Below are positions 1-7,610 of a stretch of 64,000 bases of DNA, piece after piece. Each line of letters starts with the position of its first letter. Positions within the stretch are counted from its first letter, which is position 1. The notes beneath the pieces were generated by a model. It ran no database searches and had not been told where the DNA came from. It saw only the letters and a list, made by a program, of their open reading frames with translations. The position numbers and the translations under genes are program-made. This DNA comes from Melioribacteraceae bacterium (GTDB lineage: Bacteria > Bacteroidota > Ignavibacteria > Ignavibacteriales > Melioribacteraceae). The stretch spans positions 124,001 to 188,000 of the forward strand of contig WYBN01000009.1 in assembly GCA_011525875.1 (NCBI GenBank). The letters are read 5' to 3'.

Positions 1-402
1 ACTTTAACTTTACTTTCCAATTGTATTACGCACGACGGTGTTATTATTATTGATGATTGTTATATTGAAGATGGAAGCAACTTTACGCATCATATGTCTG
101 AAAATCGAAATGAGATATATAAGCAGATTAAAAAAGCGGGAATGTTTATACTTGATGAGGCGATTGTTTCAAAAGAAGAGATTAAAAAATCCAATGAATT
201 CATTTTCAATCAAATCGAAAAACGATGTTTTGAGTTAATGCTTTTACATCCGGAAAAATCAAAATTATTTTCTGACTATGTTAACAGACAAAGATCTGAA
301 AATAGGATCCTCGAGAATTATGTTGTATGTGTTGTTTTTGTTATAAAAAAAATGAAGACGAACACCAACATTTTAAAAAAAATATCCGATGAGAAAAGAT
401 GA
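1..402 (+). CDS. Probable class I SAM-dependent methyltransferase, C-terminal part (5' end outside window)
   Basis: The reading frame is open from base 1 and stops at 402, so the gene begins upstream of the window. An internal ATG at 94 would give a 102-residue protein, but the residues before it (hydrophobic stretch, then GVIIIDDCYIEDG) look like the late beta-strand of a Rossmann-fold methyltransferase, where 'GG.liiDD' is common. The remaining ~100 residues are helical and charged and end in a strand-like VVCVVFVI segment, as in the last strand of these enzymes. The stop overlaps the start of the acetyltransferase by four bases (ATGA), implying translational coupling. The substrate cannot be told. 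The family call is tentative because the SAM-binding motif I lies outside the window. Confidence 0.45.
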   Translation, partial: TLTLLSNCITHDGVIIIDDCYIEDGSNFTHHMSENRNEIYKQIKKAGMFILDEAIVSKEEIKKSNEFIFNQIEKRCFELMLLHPEKSKLFSDYVNRQRSENRILENYVVCVVFVIKKMKTNTNILKKISDEKR

Positions 403-944
403 AAAGAATTTACTTTGAACCTTTTCCTCTGCTGGCAACAGAAAGACTGATTTTACGAAAACTTGAACCTGAAGACAGTAAATGTTTACAATCTCTTCGC
501 TCGGATGAACGAGTGAACAAATATCTTAACAGACCTTCAGATATAACCGCAAAGCAAGCTGATGAATTTATTGAAAAGATAAATAACGGTATTAAAAGAG
601 ACGATTGGATTTTCTGGGCAATATCTGTTAAAGGACAAAATGAATTAATTGGAACTATCTGCCTTTGGAATTTCAATGATGAAAAAACTGCTGCGGAAAT
701 TGGATATGAGCTGCATCCCGATTATCAAGGGCGGGGTTTTATGGGCGAAGCCGTACAAAAAGTTGTTGAATTCGGTTTGAATGAAATAAATTTAAGTATC
801 ATTAAAGCCCACACAAATAAAAATAATGATAAATCAACCGCACTTTTGAAGCGGAGCGGCTTTAGACTATCGAGTATGCGAGGGGAAATACGAGAAAAAG
901 ACGAGTCAATTTTTTTCATCAAGAAAATAGATGAGCAGTTTTAA
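399..944 (+). CDS. GNAT-family N-acetyltransferase (RimJ/RimL type)
   Basis: This 181-residue protein has the usual length and layout of RimJ/RimL-like acetyltransferases. The N-terminal 'TERLILRKL' motif (residues ~14-22) opens the domain. The acetyl-CoA pyrophosphate loop appears as 'HPDYQGRGFMGEA' (~106-118), and 'NDKSTALLKRSGF' near residue 150 is the typical C-terminal motif B. It would transfer an acetyl group from acetyl-CoA to an amine, often a protein N-terminus, an antibiotic or a small metabolite; the substrate is not predictable here. It is translationally coupled (ATGA overlap) to the truncated upstream gene. No membrane segment or signal peptide is seen. Confidence 0.85.
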   Translation: MKRIYFEPFPLLATERLILRKLEPEDSKCLQSLRSDERVNKYLNRPSDITAKQADEFIEKINNGIKRDDWIFWAISVKGQNELIGTICLWNFNDEKTAAEIGYELHPDYQGRGFMGEAVQKVVEFGLNEINLSIIKAHTNKNNDKSTALLKRSGFRLSSMRGEIREKDESIFFIKKIDEQF

Positions 945-1015
945 TTTTCACCCTAAAAGTTCACTTCTTACGAAACAGTTATCCAGCACGTTTGCATGAT
1001 TATTTTCTACATATC

Positions 1016-1047
1016 TTGAATTTTCATACTGCGGTTTTATAAATTTC
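1016..1047 (+). promoter_or_regulatory. Candidate Bacteroidota-type promoter for lapA-like/nagZ genes
   Basis: TTG at 1016-1018, a 21-bp spacer, then TAAATTTC at 1040-1047. This is one base off the TAnnTTTG -7 element used by the Bacteroidota primary sigma factor. The predicted transcript start (~1054) lies about 23 bases before the ATG at 1077, which also has a strong AAGGAG ribosome site. Confidence 0.4.
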
Positions 1048-1076
1048 ACATGCCAAATAAATAAAGGAGATAAAGT

Positions 1077-1322
1077 ATGAGCGGCAGCGACAAAACTGTT
1101 TTTAATGATAAAATAAATTCAGCTAAGAAAAAAATTAATTTTAAGCAGATGTTTAATATCTTGTTGATAACTTTGCTTTTAGTGTTCATACTACAAAACC
1201 TTGAAAATATCAGGGTTAAACTCCTTTTATTCTCGTTTGAAATGCCATTATTCATTCTGATAATTGTCTCTTTTTCAATAGGCTTTTTTTCGACGAAACT
1301 GATTTATAAAGAGAAAAAATAA
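1077..1322 (+). CDS. LapA-domain (DUF1049) small membrane protein
   Basis: An 81-residue protein with a charged N-terminus (~20 residues) and two transmembrane helices (about 24-42 and 51-71), the second followed by a lysine-rich tail. The first helix ends in 'FILQNLENIRVKLL', which matches the LapA/DUF1049 pattern (helix, 'QN', then a short amphipathic strand). In proteobacteria LapA takes part in lipopolysaccharide assembly; that role is family knowledge, not shown here. A strong ribosome site (AAGGAG, 1063-1068) fixes the start. Eight bases separate it from the downstream GH3 gene, so the two probably form an operon. Confidence 0.6.
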   Translation: MSGSDKTVFNDKINSAKKKINFKQMFNILLITLLLVFILQNLENIRVKLLLFSFEMPLFILIIVSFSIGFFSTKLIYKEKK

Positions 1323-1330
1323 AAGTAATC

Positions 1331-2404
1331 ATGGAGGGAAATACAAACAAATTGGAACCTACGCTTGAACAAAAGTTAGGGCAGTTGATTATTTCTGGAT
1401 TCAGAGGAACTCTAATCGATAATTCTTCTAAAGTTCTGAAATATCTCCGGCATAATCATCTAAGAAATCTCTGGCTGGTTGATAATGAAAGCCCCATGGC
1501 TTTCACCGAAGGAAATATCGAATCGTCAGATCAGTTAAAAAGACTTACTTCTAGCCTTCAGTCTTACGGGAACAACTCTCTAATGCTTGCAATTGATCTC
1601 GAAGGCGGAGAAGTAGTAAGACTAAAAGAAAAATATGGTTTTCCCAAAATAAATTCGCCTCAGTACTTTGGGAATTTGGACGATATTTCCGAAACAAGGC
1701 GGAATGCTTTAATGATAGCGGAATTATTAAATGTTCACGGTATTAACATGAACTTTGCCCCAGTAGTTGATGTGAACATTAATCCTGAATGCCCTGCAAT
1801 AGGAAAACGAGGAAGAAGTTTTTCCGGCTACCCAGAGAAAGTTTATCTCCATGCAAAGGAATTTATTTTAGCTCACCGCGAAAAAAATATAGCTACTTGC
1901 CTTAAACATTTTCCCGGTCACGGAAGCTCGGTAAATGATACCCATTTTGGCTTTGTTGATGTAACCGCTGCGTGGTCAAATACCGAATTGATCCCGTATG
2001 AAAAACTTATCGAAGATGGATTGGCAGATGCCGTTATGACAGCTCATGTTTTTAATAAAAATCTTGATGAAAAATATCCCGCAACATTATCGAAAAAAAT
2101 TTTAACTGGAATTCTAAGGGAAAAATTGGGATTCGATGGAGTTATATTTTCAGACGACCTGAATATGCGCGCTGTTTATGATTACTATTCGTATGAAGAA
2201 ACAATAGAACTTTCGTTTAACGCCGGAGTGGACGTGTTGCTTCAAGGCAATGTTATGAATTATAACCCTGAAATTATTGATCTTACCTTTTCAATAATTA
2301 AGAAATTGATCGAATCAGGGAAAATATCCGAACAAAGAATTGACGAATCATTCAATCGGGTTATAAAATTGAAAAAAAAATTTGGGATAAATTACTTGTC
2401 CTAA
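1331..2404 (+). CDS. nagZ: Glycoside hydrolase family 3, beta-N-acetylhexosaminidase (NagZ-like)
   Basis: 357 residues, the size of single-domain NagZ enzymes (~340) and without a signal peptide, so probably cytoplasmic. The family 3 fold is shown by 'AIDLEGGEVVRL', 'MNFAPVVDV', 'KHFPGHGSSVNDTH' (containing the catalytic Asp-X-His of NagZ) and 'FSDDLNM', whose aspartate is the nucleophile. NagZ removes N-acetylglucosamine from anhydromuropeptides during peptidoglycan recycling. The ATG at 1331 lacks a good upstream ribosome site; a GGAGGG lies just inside the frame at 1334-1339, so a slightly later non-ATG start is possible. NagB lies in the nearby minus operon, which would fit amino-sugar recycling. 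Confidence 0.85.
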   Translation: MEGNTNKLEPTLEQKLGQLIISGFRGTLIDNSSKVLKYLRHNHLRNLWLVDNESPMAFTEGNIESSDQLKRLTSSLQSYGNNSLMLAIDLEGGEVVRLKEKYGFPKINSPQYFGNLDDISETRRNALMIAELLNVHGINMNFAPVVDVNINPECPAIGKRGRSFSGYPEKVYLHAKEFILAHREKNIATCLKHFPGHGSSVNDTHFGFVDVTAAWSNTELIPYEKLIEDGLADAVMTAHVFNKNLDEKYPATLSKKILTGILREKLGFDGVIFSDDLNMRAVYDYYSYEETIELSFNAGVDVLLQGNVMNYNPEIIDLTFSIIKKLIESGKISEQRIDESFNRVIKLKKKFGINYLS

Positions 2405-2418
2405 AAGGGGTTAATCTT

Positions 2419-2450
2419 TTTCCAGGGCATGCATTTGCTTGCCCTGGAAA
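2419..2450. terminator. Stem-loop between convergent genes (bidirectional terminator candidate)
   Basis: An 11-bp perfect stem, TTTCCAGGGCA (2419-2429) with TGCCCTGGAAA (2440-2450), and a 10-base loop. It sits in the 52-bp gap between the ends of nagZ (+) and the diheme cytochrome gene (-). Neither strand has a U-tract after the stem, so classical intrinsic termination is not certain. Confidence 0.55.
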
Positions 2451-2456
2451 CTAAAA

Positions 2457-3437
2457 TCAATGTCTTGGCTTCCATCTGGTTGTCGAATTGTTTACCGGTT
2501 TTTGAGAAGTCAGATAATCATATATGGCGCTGAGATCGTCGTCCGTCATTTGGGCATACATTGACCATGGCATAACAGTATTGTAGTCTGTAATTTTCAC
2601 ACTTGCCAATTGAGTGCTGTCTGGATCAAATACTCTAAATCTTCCAATAAAATCTTCTTTGGACCAGCTTCCGATTCCCGTACTTTTGTCGGGCGTTATA
2701 TTACTGCTTTGCAATACGCCGCCGGGCATATTAAAAATTTGACCGCCGGCATTACTCATCCCTTCAACAAATTCACCGTTGACTGCCTGGGTATGGCAAT
2801 CAGTGCAGCCGCCAAGAGTTGCAAGATATTTCCCGTATTCAATTGAATTGTTTTTATCAGGTTCAGAAGCTGGAGTATAAGTTTTAACCGGCATTGTTTT
2901 TACTATCATATTTAACGGAAAATTCAATTCAGATTCTGGAACTTCATTTTCAATCGGCGATAGCGACCGTAAGTATGCAACAATTGAATATAAATCTTCT
3001 TCGGTAAGTTTATTATAATTTGTGTAAGGCATAATCGGGAAATAAGCTGAATTGGTTTTACTTACTCCTTGAACTATTGCTCTAATAATCTCGCCGTCGG
3101 TCCAAGAATTTAAAGCTGCAGGTGTAATATTCTTTGAATATATTGTCCCGGGAAGTCCCATATCCTCATTAAATACTTCTCCCCCTTTTCCAAGTGTTCC
3201 ATTGAGCGGCGGACCGGAAAATCTTGTCCAATCTCTTGTTGAGTGGCAGTCCATACAAACAGCCACATGATTAGCAAGATAGGCTCCCCGTTCAATTCTT
3301 TCAGGGGTTATTTCTATTGTTACATCCATTGGCGGGTCTACGTCGGGGTAGGTTGAATTAAAATATATTACAAACGCCCCAAGGGCTATAATTATTACAA
3401 CGAGAATTCCGCCAGCGAGTTTTAGAAATTTTTTCAT
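2457..3437 (-). CDS. Membrane-anchored diheme cytochrome c
   Basis: 326 residues with an N-terminal transmembrane anchor (about 5-26) and two class I cytochrome c domains facing the periplasm. The haem-binding sites are CMDCH (61-65) and CTDCH (211-215), each preceded by a 'GAYLA/GKYLA..' helix typical of this fold. 'FPIMPYTNY' and 'VMPWSMYAQM' supply likely methionine ligands. The two-domain layout resembles cytochrome subunits of membrane dehydrogenases (alcohol/aldose type), but no dehydrogenase gene is adjacent, so its partner is unknown. It is transcribed alone and ends convergently with nagZ. An isolated -7-like TATATTTG lies upstream (3485-3478, minus strand) without a clear -33 element. 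Confidence 0.85.
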   Translation of the reverse strand: MKKFLKLAGGILVVIIIALGAFVIYFNSTYPDVDPPMDVTIEITPERIERGAYLANHVAVCMDCHSTRDWTRFSGPPLNGTLGKGGEVFNEDMGLPGTIYSKNITPAALNSWTDGEIIRAIVQGVSKTNSAYFPIMPYTNYNKLTEEDLYSIVAYLRSLSPIENEVPESELNFPLNMIVKTMPVKTYTPASEPDKNNSIEYGKYLATLGGCTDCHTQAVNGEFVEGMSNAGGQIFNMPGGVLQSSNITPDKSTGIGSWSKEDFIGRFRVFDPDSTQLASVKITDYNTVMPWSMYAQMTDDDLSAIYDYLTSQKPVNNSTTRWKPRH

Positions 3438-3645
3438 TTGTTCTCCTTTTTTATTTTCGATGGCAATTTGACGAGAGCAAATATATTAAGTTACGGCATC
3501 TTATTATAATTTTTTTTTTGATAACAGCCCATTTTATGAAAATCTCGTAATTAAAAATTACCGTAAGCTATAGACTGTTAATTGAACTAATTAATATTTT
3601 TTTTATGTTAAACGTAAGCGAATTAATTTATAATAATAATACGGA

Positions 3646-4812
3646 ATGCCTTTTATGAAAATCGCGTTTTTTTTGATTTTTATCAGTATCGTTCTTTTTA
3701 TTTACGGGACGGTTAATTATTACCTTTTTCGGAGGGGATTACAGACAATCCCACAGGACTCAGTACTTAGGACTTACTATACGGCTTTGTTTATTTTTTT
3801 AGCTTCATCTTTCTGGATAGGGAGAATAAGCGAGAACTTTATTGATTCTGTAATTATTGAAGCTCTTATCTGGATCGGTTCATTCTGGCTCGCATTCATG
3901 CTTTATTTTACTCTCTTTGCTCTATTATTTGATCTTCTTCGTTTTATCGACTTGCTGACCGGTTTCATTCCCAATTTTATTACAGGCAATTATAACAGAG
4001 TAAAATTTTATTTTTTAATAGGCACTTTAATTATTTCGTCAATGACAGTCGCTTACGGTCATTTTAATTCGAAGAATATTAAAGTAACGGAATTGGAATT
4101 GGTTATTCCCAAAAGGATGGGGGAGATTGATTCGCTGAATGTCGTTGCTGTATCGGATATACATCTCGGCACCATTATCGGTAAATCTCGAATAGAGAAC
4201 GTTGTTTCCAAAATCAATTCACTTAATCCGGATATAGTGCTTCTTCCAGGCGATATTATAGACGAAGACCTCAAACCTGTTTTAAAATACAATATCGGCG
4301 GCTGCCTTTTAAATATTAGATCGAAATTTGGAGTTTATGCCGTTACCGGAAATCATGAATACATTGGCGGCGTTCAACCCGCAGTGAAGTACCTGGAAGA
4401 ACACGGTGTAACTTTACTTAGGGATGAATATAAATTAATTAACAACAGTTTTTATCTGATAGGGCGCGAAGATAAAAGCATTACACAATTCTCTGGTTCG
4501 AAAAGAAAAGAGCTTAACGAGATTGTTTTAGGAATGAGCAAAAATTATCCTTCCATTCTTCTTGATCATCAGCCGTATGATCTTCACTTAGCCGCAGAAA
4601 ATGGTATAGACTTGCAGCTATCGGGGCATACTCATCACGGGCAGTTGTGGCCTCTTAATTATATTACAGGCATGATTTACGAATTAAGCTGGGGTTATCT
4701 TAAAAAAGACAACACACATTATTACGTATCAAGCGGAGTTGGCGGCTGGGGGCCGCCGGTTCGAACCGGAAGCTACTCTGAAATCGTAAATATCAAAATT
4801 AAATTTGAATAA
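3646..4812 (+). CDS. Membrane-bound calcineurin-like metallophosphoesterase
   Basis: 388 residues: about four transmembrane helices in the first ~140 residues (about 4-21, 44-60, 71-98 and 121-138), then a metallophosphoesterase domain. The metal-binding motifs occur in order: 'SDIHLG' (D171, H173), 'LPGDIID', 'GNHE' and 'SGHTHHGQ'. This is the YkuE/YaeI-like arrangement in which a membrane segment places the phosphodiesterase at the membrane surface. Some relatives cleave lipid-linked UDP sugars or nucleotides; the substrate here is unknown. The start may be either of two ATGs nine bases apart (3646 or 3655). It converges on the DUF4954 gene with a gap of only 13 bases. Confidence 0.85.
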   Translation: MPFMKIAFFLIFISIVLFIYGTVNYYLFRRGLQTIPQDSVLRTYYTALFIFLASSFWIGRISENFIDSVIIEALIWIGSFWLAFMLYFTLFALLFDLLRFIDLLTGFIPNFITGNYNRVKFYFLIGTLIISSMTVAYGHFNSKNIKVTELELVIPKRMGEIDSLNVVAVSDIHLGTIIGKSRIENVVSKINSLNPDIVLLPGDIIDEDLKPVLKYNIGGCLLNIRSKFGVYAVTGNHEYIGGVQPAVKYLEEHGVTLLRDEYKLINNSFYLIGREDKSITQFSGSKRKELNEIVLGMSKNYPSILLDHQPYDLHLAAENGIDLQLSGHTHHGQLWPLNYITGMIYELSWGYLKKDNTHYYVSSGVGGWGPPVRTGSYSEIVNIKIKFE

Positions 4813-4825
4813 GCATGCGTTTGTT

Positions 4826-6724
4826 TTATATTTTCCTTTGAAGAAAAAAGAGCGTCTTTTCTGCCAATGCGTTTATTTGTTCAGATTCTTTTATTAGTTC
4901 AAGGACGAATTTGTTTTCTTCGTATTTACCCCTTACATTTTCAAAATCAGAGCTGCGGATTTCGTCGCCGCTGTCAATTCCAAAACCGATTTTACTTGTC
5001 TGATCAAATTCTTTCTCAGCATCTTTCATTATCATATTATTCAACTTAATACTGTTCTCGCGCCAATCTTTGATTAGCTGTGATAATTGTTCTGCCGTAA
5101 GCTTTTCAATTTTTGTGTTATATCTTTCTTCAATCAATTTGGCGCACCACGCCCATGAATATTTTTCAAAATTCGAATTGATAATCTCTATTTTTTCATC
5201 AACCAGCTTCAGATTCTTTATTTCTGCCCTGTTAATTGATGCGATCAAATCATCATAATTGTTTTTAGGTATTATCATTCCTGCCGCGTCTATCCAATCT
5301 TCGCTTAGTAATGCAGCGTCATATTTTAGAAGAACCGGGAGGTTTTCTGGATTGCCGGATTCAGAATTTTCCGAAATTCGTTTAATCAACTCATGCCCAA
5401 TGTAAATTTTTACAGCCATTTCATAATATTTGATGCATGTTTTCAATAACAGCCGCTTTATATGAAGCCCTTTGTAAATTACATATTCTTGATCTTTTCT
5501 GGCATTCTCAAGAAGCTCTTTCATTCTTGTCATGCCCCGGATAATTTTCTTGATGATATATGGATTAAAAAGTTCAAAGCGGATTTTATCGAATTTGATT
5601 GGATCTTTTCTCCTATCACGAGCCGCCCATTTAAGGCTGTCGCGGCGCGTACCGACAGTAAACATATTCATTGCTGGTGTCAGCAGGCTTTTACCGGTTT
5701 CTTCATTAATATAGGAGAAGGGGAATTCGCTTGAGTCGAAATTTGTATAGTGTTTGCCTATAACAACGCTGAAAGCGCCTACATGCGAAGGCCAAAGCAT
5801 ATATGAGAATGAACCGGTTTTAGATCCACGTTCGAGAATGCCTTGATGAAGCGGACCGAGCTTGTACATGTGGTTGCTCTGATTAGTACCGCTGCCTGCA
5901 TTATAAAACGAAAACATAGCGGCGATTAGTAATGAAGATTTGTGATGAGTTACTGTATAGGGTCCCGCGAAAATGCTTACAGCTTCACCGTGGAATGCTT
6001 CACAGTTAGCAAAAAATACGGAATTCTCAGCTGAATATTGTTTGCCAATTCTAACTCCCTGCCCAACAAAGCAATTATCAAGCAACACGCCGTCGCTGAT
6101 TGTTGAGCCCGATTGAATAATAAATTTCTTTGCGGAAACTCCGCTTTTTATTTCTATCGGGTCAAGATCACTGCTTAGTACTGTCCCATCGGATAAATAT
6201 GTTATGCCTTCAATTAATGCTTTGTTTTCGATCCACACGTTTTTTATTATGCCGCTGTGCTTAATAATTGAATCTTTTCCAATCAAACCAATTGAAGACT
6301 TTCTTGAATTACAATACTCTTGAATCAGATTTTCTAAGTTTTGGATAAATCTTTTGTCGTGTCTTGCAGTAACAAGCATATAGGCAATTTGTGATGACAT
6401 TACATCGTACATTGTAAGTTCGCGTCCACCGCCTTCATTAAAAACGCTAATGCTAATTCCATTTCCGAAACTTGTTTCCGCTTCTACAGAAAGAGTATTA
6501 ATGTTTTGTAAAAGCGCGCCGTCTTCTATAGTATAATTCGATAGATGAAATATTCGCTGCATCTTCACATTAGTTCCAATAAAAACTTGTCCGCTGAAAT
6601 TAACATCTTCAATTAATTCAGGTATAAAATTATGCGCCACATTAATTTCTTCCCAATCGGCTGCTTTGCAGCCATTGATCTTCAGCAGTTCAATCTCAGA
6701 GCTTAATAATTTTCTATAACTCAT
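4826..6724 (-). CDS. DUF4954-family protein with left-handed beta-helix region
   Basis: 632 residues, close to the usual length of DUF4954 proteins of Bacteroidota. The N-terminal ~370 residues carry isoleucine/valine/glycine-rich hexapeptide-like turns ('GLIGKDSIIKHSGIIKNVWI', 'GVLLDNCFVGQGVRIG'), as in acyl- and nucleotidyltransferase beta-helices. The rest is charged and helical. There is no signal peptide. The biochemical role is not established. It is the last gene of the minus-strand operon after nagB (58-bp gap), so a link to amino-sugar or envelope-precursor metabolism is possible but inferred only from position. I recognise the family from its N-terminal and hexapeptide patterns. Confidence 0.7.
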   Translation of the reverse strand: MSYRKLLSSEIELLKINGCKAADWEEINVAHNFIPELIEDVNFSGQVFIGTNVKMQRIFHLSNYTIEDGALLQNINTLSVEAETSFGNGISISVFNEGGGRELTMYDVMSSQIAYMLVTARHDKRFIQNLENLIQEYCNSRKSSIGLIGKDSIIKHSGIIKNVWIENKALIEGITYLSDGTVLSSDLDPIEIKSGVSAKKFIIQSGSTISDGVLLDNCFVGQGVRIGKQYSAENSVFFANCEAFHGEAVSIFAGPYTVTHHKSSLLIAAMFSFYNAGSGTNQSNHMYKLGPLHQGILERGSKTGSFSYMLWPSHVGAFSVVIGKHYTNFDSSEFPFSYINEETGKSLLTPAMNMFTVGTRRDSLKWAARDRRKDPIKFDKIRFELFNPYIIKKIIRGMTRMKELLENARKDQEYVIYKGLHIKRLLLKTCIKYYEMAVKIYIGHELIKRISENSESGNPENLPVLLKYDAALLSEDWIDAAGMIIPKNNYDDLIASINRAEIKNLKLVDEKIEIINSNFEKYSWAWCAKLIEERYNTKIEKLTAEQLSQLIKDWRENSIKLNNMIMKDAEKEFDQTSKIGFGIDSGDEIRSSDFENVRGKYEENKFVLELIKESEQINALAEKTLFFLQRKI

Positions 6725-6782
6725 TGCCTAATCCATGTAATTTATTACTGACTCTTGTTAATTCAGCTTGAATAATTACAAA

Positions 6783-7592
6783 CTAAACGGCAGGTAAATT
6801 TTTCAAAGCATGTTCTTCAATTTCCTTGAAGTATTTTACAGTGCCGACTTTTAATTCCATTGTAGAGTCTTCGTCGCAGGCGATAATTCCATGGGGATGG
6901 AGCTGCAGCATTGAAACTGTCCACATATGATTAACTCCTTCTTCCACTGCCGACCTTAATGCACGCGCTTTGTTGTACCCGCTTACGATAATTAAAACTT
7001 CACGAGCATCCATTACCGTTCCCACCCCGACTGTAAGAGCTGTTTTCGGAACTTTGTTTACCTCATTATCAAAGAATCTTGCATTTGCTGCACGTGTTTC
7101 GTATGTAAGTGTCTTTATTCTAGTACGAGAGGAGAGTGACGAGCCGGGTTCGTTAAAAGCAATATGTCCGTCAGCTCCGATGCCCCCTAAAAATAAATCA
7201 ATACCGCCGTAGGATTTTATCTTGTCTTCAAATTGCCTGCACTCAAGTTCTAAATTTTTTGCGTTGCCGTTTAGAATATTAACATTATCTCTGGGAATAT
7301 CTACATGACTGAGTAAATGGTGCCACATAAAATAATGATAGCTCTGCGGATGTTCTTCGGAGAGTTCAACATATTCATCCATATTAAAGGTTACTACATT
7401 TTGAAACGAGACTTTTCCCTCATTATGAATTGCAACAAGCTCCTCATACGTTCCAATTGGCGAAGAACCTGTAGGAAGACCAAGTACAAAAGGTTTTTGA
7501 GGAGTTGGCATTGCATTATTAATTTTCCATGCTATGTAGTGAGCGACCCATTTACTTAAAGAATGATAATTATCGTATATCAAAATTCTCAT
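6783..7592 (-). CDS. nagB: Glucosamine-6-phosphate deaminase
   Basis: 269 residues, matching NagB (266 in E. coli). It converts glucosamine 6-phosphate to fructose 6-phosphate and ammonia in the cytoplasm. The phosphate loop '[15 protein letters not shown]' (~39-53), the catalytic-aspartate strand 'FNMDEYV' (~69-75) and the active-site loop '[17 protein letters not shown]' (with the ring-opening histidine) are intact. A strong GGAGGAAAA ribosome site precedes the ATG. It is the third gene of the minus operon, 18 bases after the acyl-CoA synthetase. Together with the nearby NagZ it suggests recycling of cell-wall amino sugars; nagA is not in the window. Confidence 0.95.
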   Translation of the reverse strand: MRILIYDNYHSLSKWVAHYIAWKINNAMPTPQKPFVLGLPTGSSPIGTYEELVAIHNEGKVSFQNVVTFNMDEYVELSEEHPQSYHYFMWHHLLSHVDIPRDNVNILNGNAKNLELECRQFEDKIKSYGGIDLFLGGIGADGHIAFNEPGSSLSSRTRIKTLTYETRAANARFFDNEVNKVPKTALTVGVGTVMDAREVLIIVSGYNKARALRSAVEEGVNHMWTVSMLQLHPHGIIACDEDSTMELKVGTVKYFKEIEEHALKNLPAV

Positions 7593-7610
7593 TTTTCCTC
7601 CAGAATTTTA

